A stretch of 5,997 nt of DNA, from assembly GCA_002479645.1 (NCBI GenBank), contig DLOO01000030.1:29643-35639 (forward strand), given 5' to 3'. A program made the position numbers and the translations under genes. The notes under the pieces are model-generated. The model did not search any database. It was not told where the DNA came from and saw nothing but the letters and a program-made list of their open reading frames with translations. The DNA comes from Lachnoclostridium sp. UBA7482 (GTDB lineage: Bacteria; Bacillota; Clostridia; Lachnospirales; Lachnospiraceae). Below, in pieces: positions 5,929 through 5,997 of the stretch. Numbering within the stretch: position 1 is the stretch's first letter; every line of letters begins with the position of its first letter.

Positions 5929-5997
5929 CGCTTTCCCCATTATACCCGGCAGCCGCACTTTGCCCGGACGGTACAAAACAAAGAGTTTCGCTCGCGA
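5929..5997. other. Window-edge block upstream of the operon promoter, no assignable gene
   Basis: This stretch is more GC-rich than the adjoining T-tract region. On the minus strand two frames are open from the window edge: one ends at a TAA at 5898-5896 after 33 codons with a lysine-rich tail, the other at a TAA at 5920-5918 after 25 codons. Either could be the 3' end of an upstream gene, but the two cannot be told apart here. A TATAAT hexamer at 5944-5939 has no matching -35 element. Around 5946-5967 there is only a weak imperfect inverted repeat (CCGGCA against TGCCCGG) with no U-run, so no terminator is called. Confidence 0.3.

Noticed and set aside
5939..5944. TATAAT hexamer upstream of the repeats
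   Set aside because: The -35 position reads CCGGGC and there is no extended -10 TG; it is unlikely to work as a separate promoter.

Overview
The window looks like chromosomal DNA of a Gram-positive, gut-type Clostridia bacterium, most likely Lachnospiraceae. This is an inference from moderate GC content, strong purine-rich Shine-Dalgarno sites, an LtaS-type sulfatase-fold enzyme, an SdpI-family protein and a cytoplasmic SGNH esterase in one cluster. It is not based on a database match.

All convincing genes are on the minus strand, so the region reads from high to low coordinates. An AT-rich regulatory region (about 5849-5928) holds a perfect-consensus housekeeping promoter, TTGACA-N17-TATAAT with an extended -10, just downstream of a tandem array of 11-bp A-tract repeats. 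Four genes follow: a small SdpI-family membrane protein (5816-5409); a 543-residue, three-helix membrane protein with a large outer domain that I do not recognise (5416-3785, overlapping the previous gene by 8 bases); a cytoplasmic sialate-O-acetylesterase-like SGNH hydrolase (3683-2094, start revised from an upstream TTG); and an LtaS-type phosphoglycerol transferase (2084-30, 9 bases after the esterase). A strong Shine-Dalgarno-like stretch at the left edge suggests the operon continues outside the window.

The only gap inside the operon is 101 bases between genes 2 and 3. It holds two adjacent RNA hairpins, the first capped by a C(UUCG)G tetraloop. One arm of that hairpin is also complementary to the esterase Shine-Dalgarno site, so it could act as an intercistronic processing, attenuation or translational control element.

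The set reads as a cell-envelope operon. The LtaS-type enzyme would transfer phosphoglycerol-like groups onto a lipid or glycan outside the membrane, the esterase would remove O-acetyl groups from a sugar inside the cell, and the two other membrane proteins have no assigned role here. The most novel items are the unrecognised membrane protein, the phased repeats at the promoter and the intercistronic RNA structure. No RNA genes, insertion sequences or CRISPR arrays were seen.
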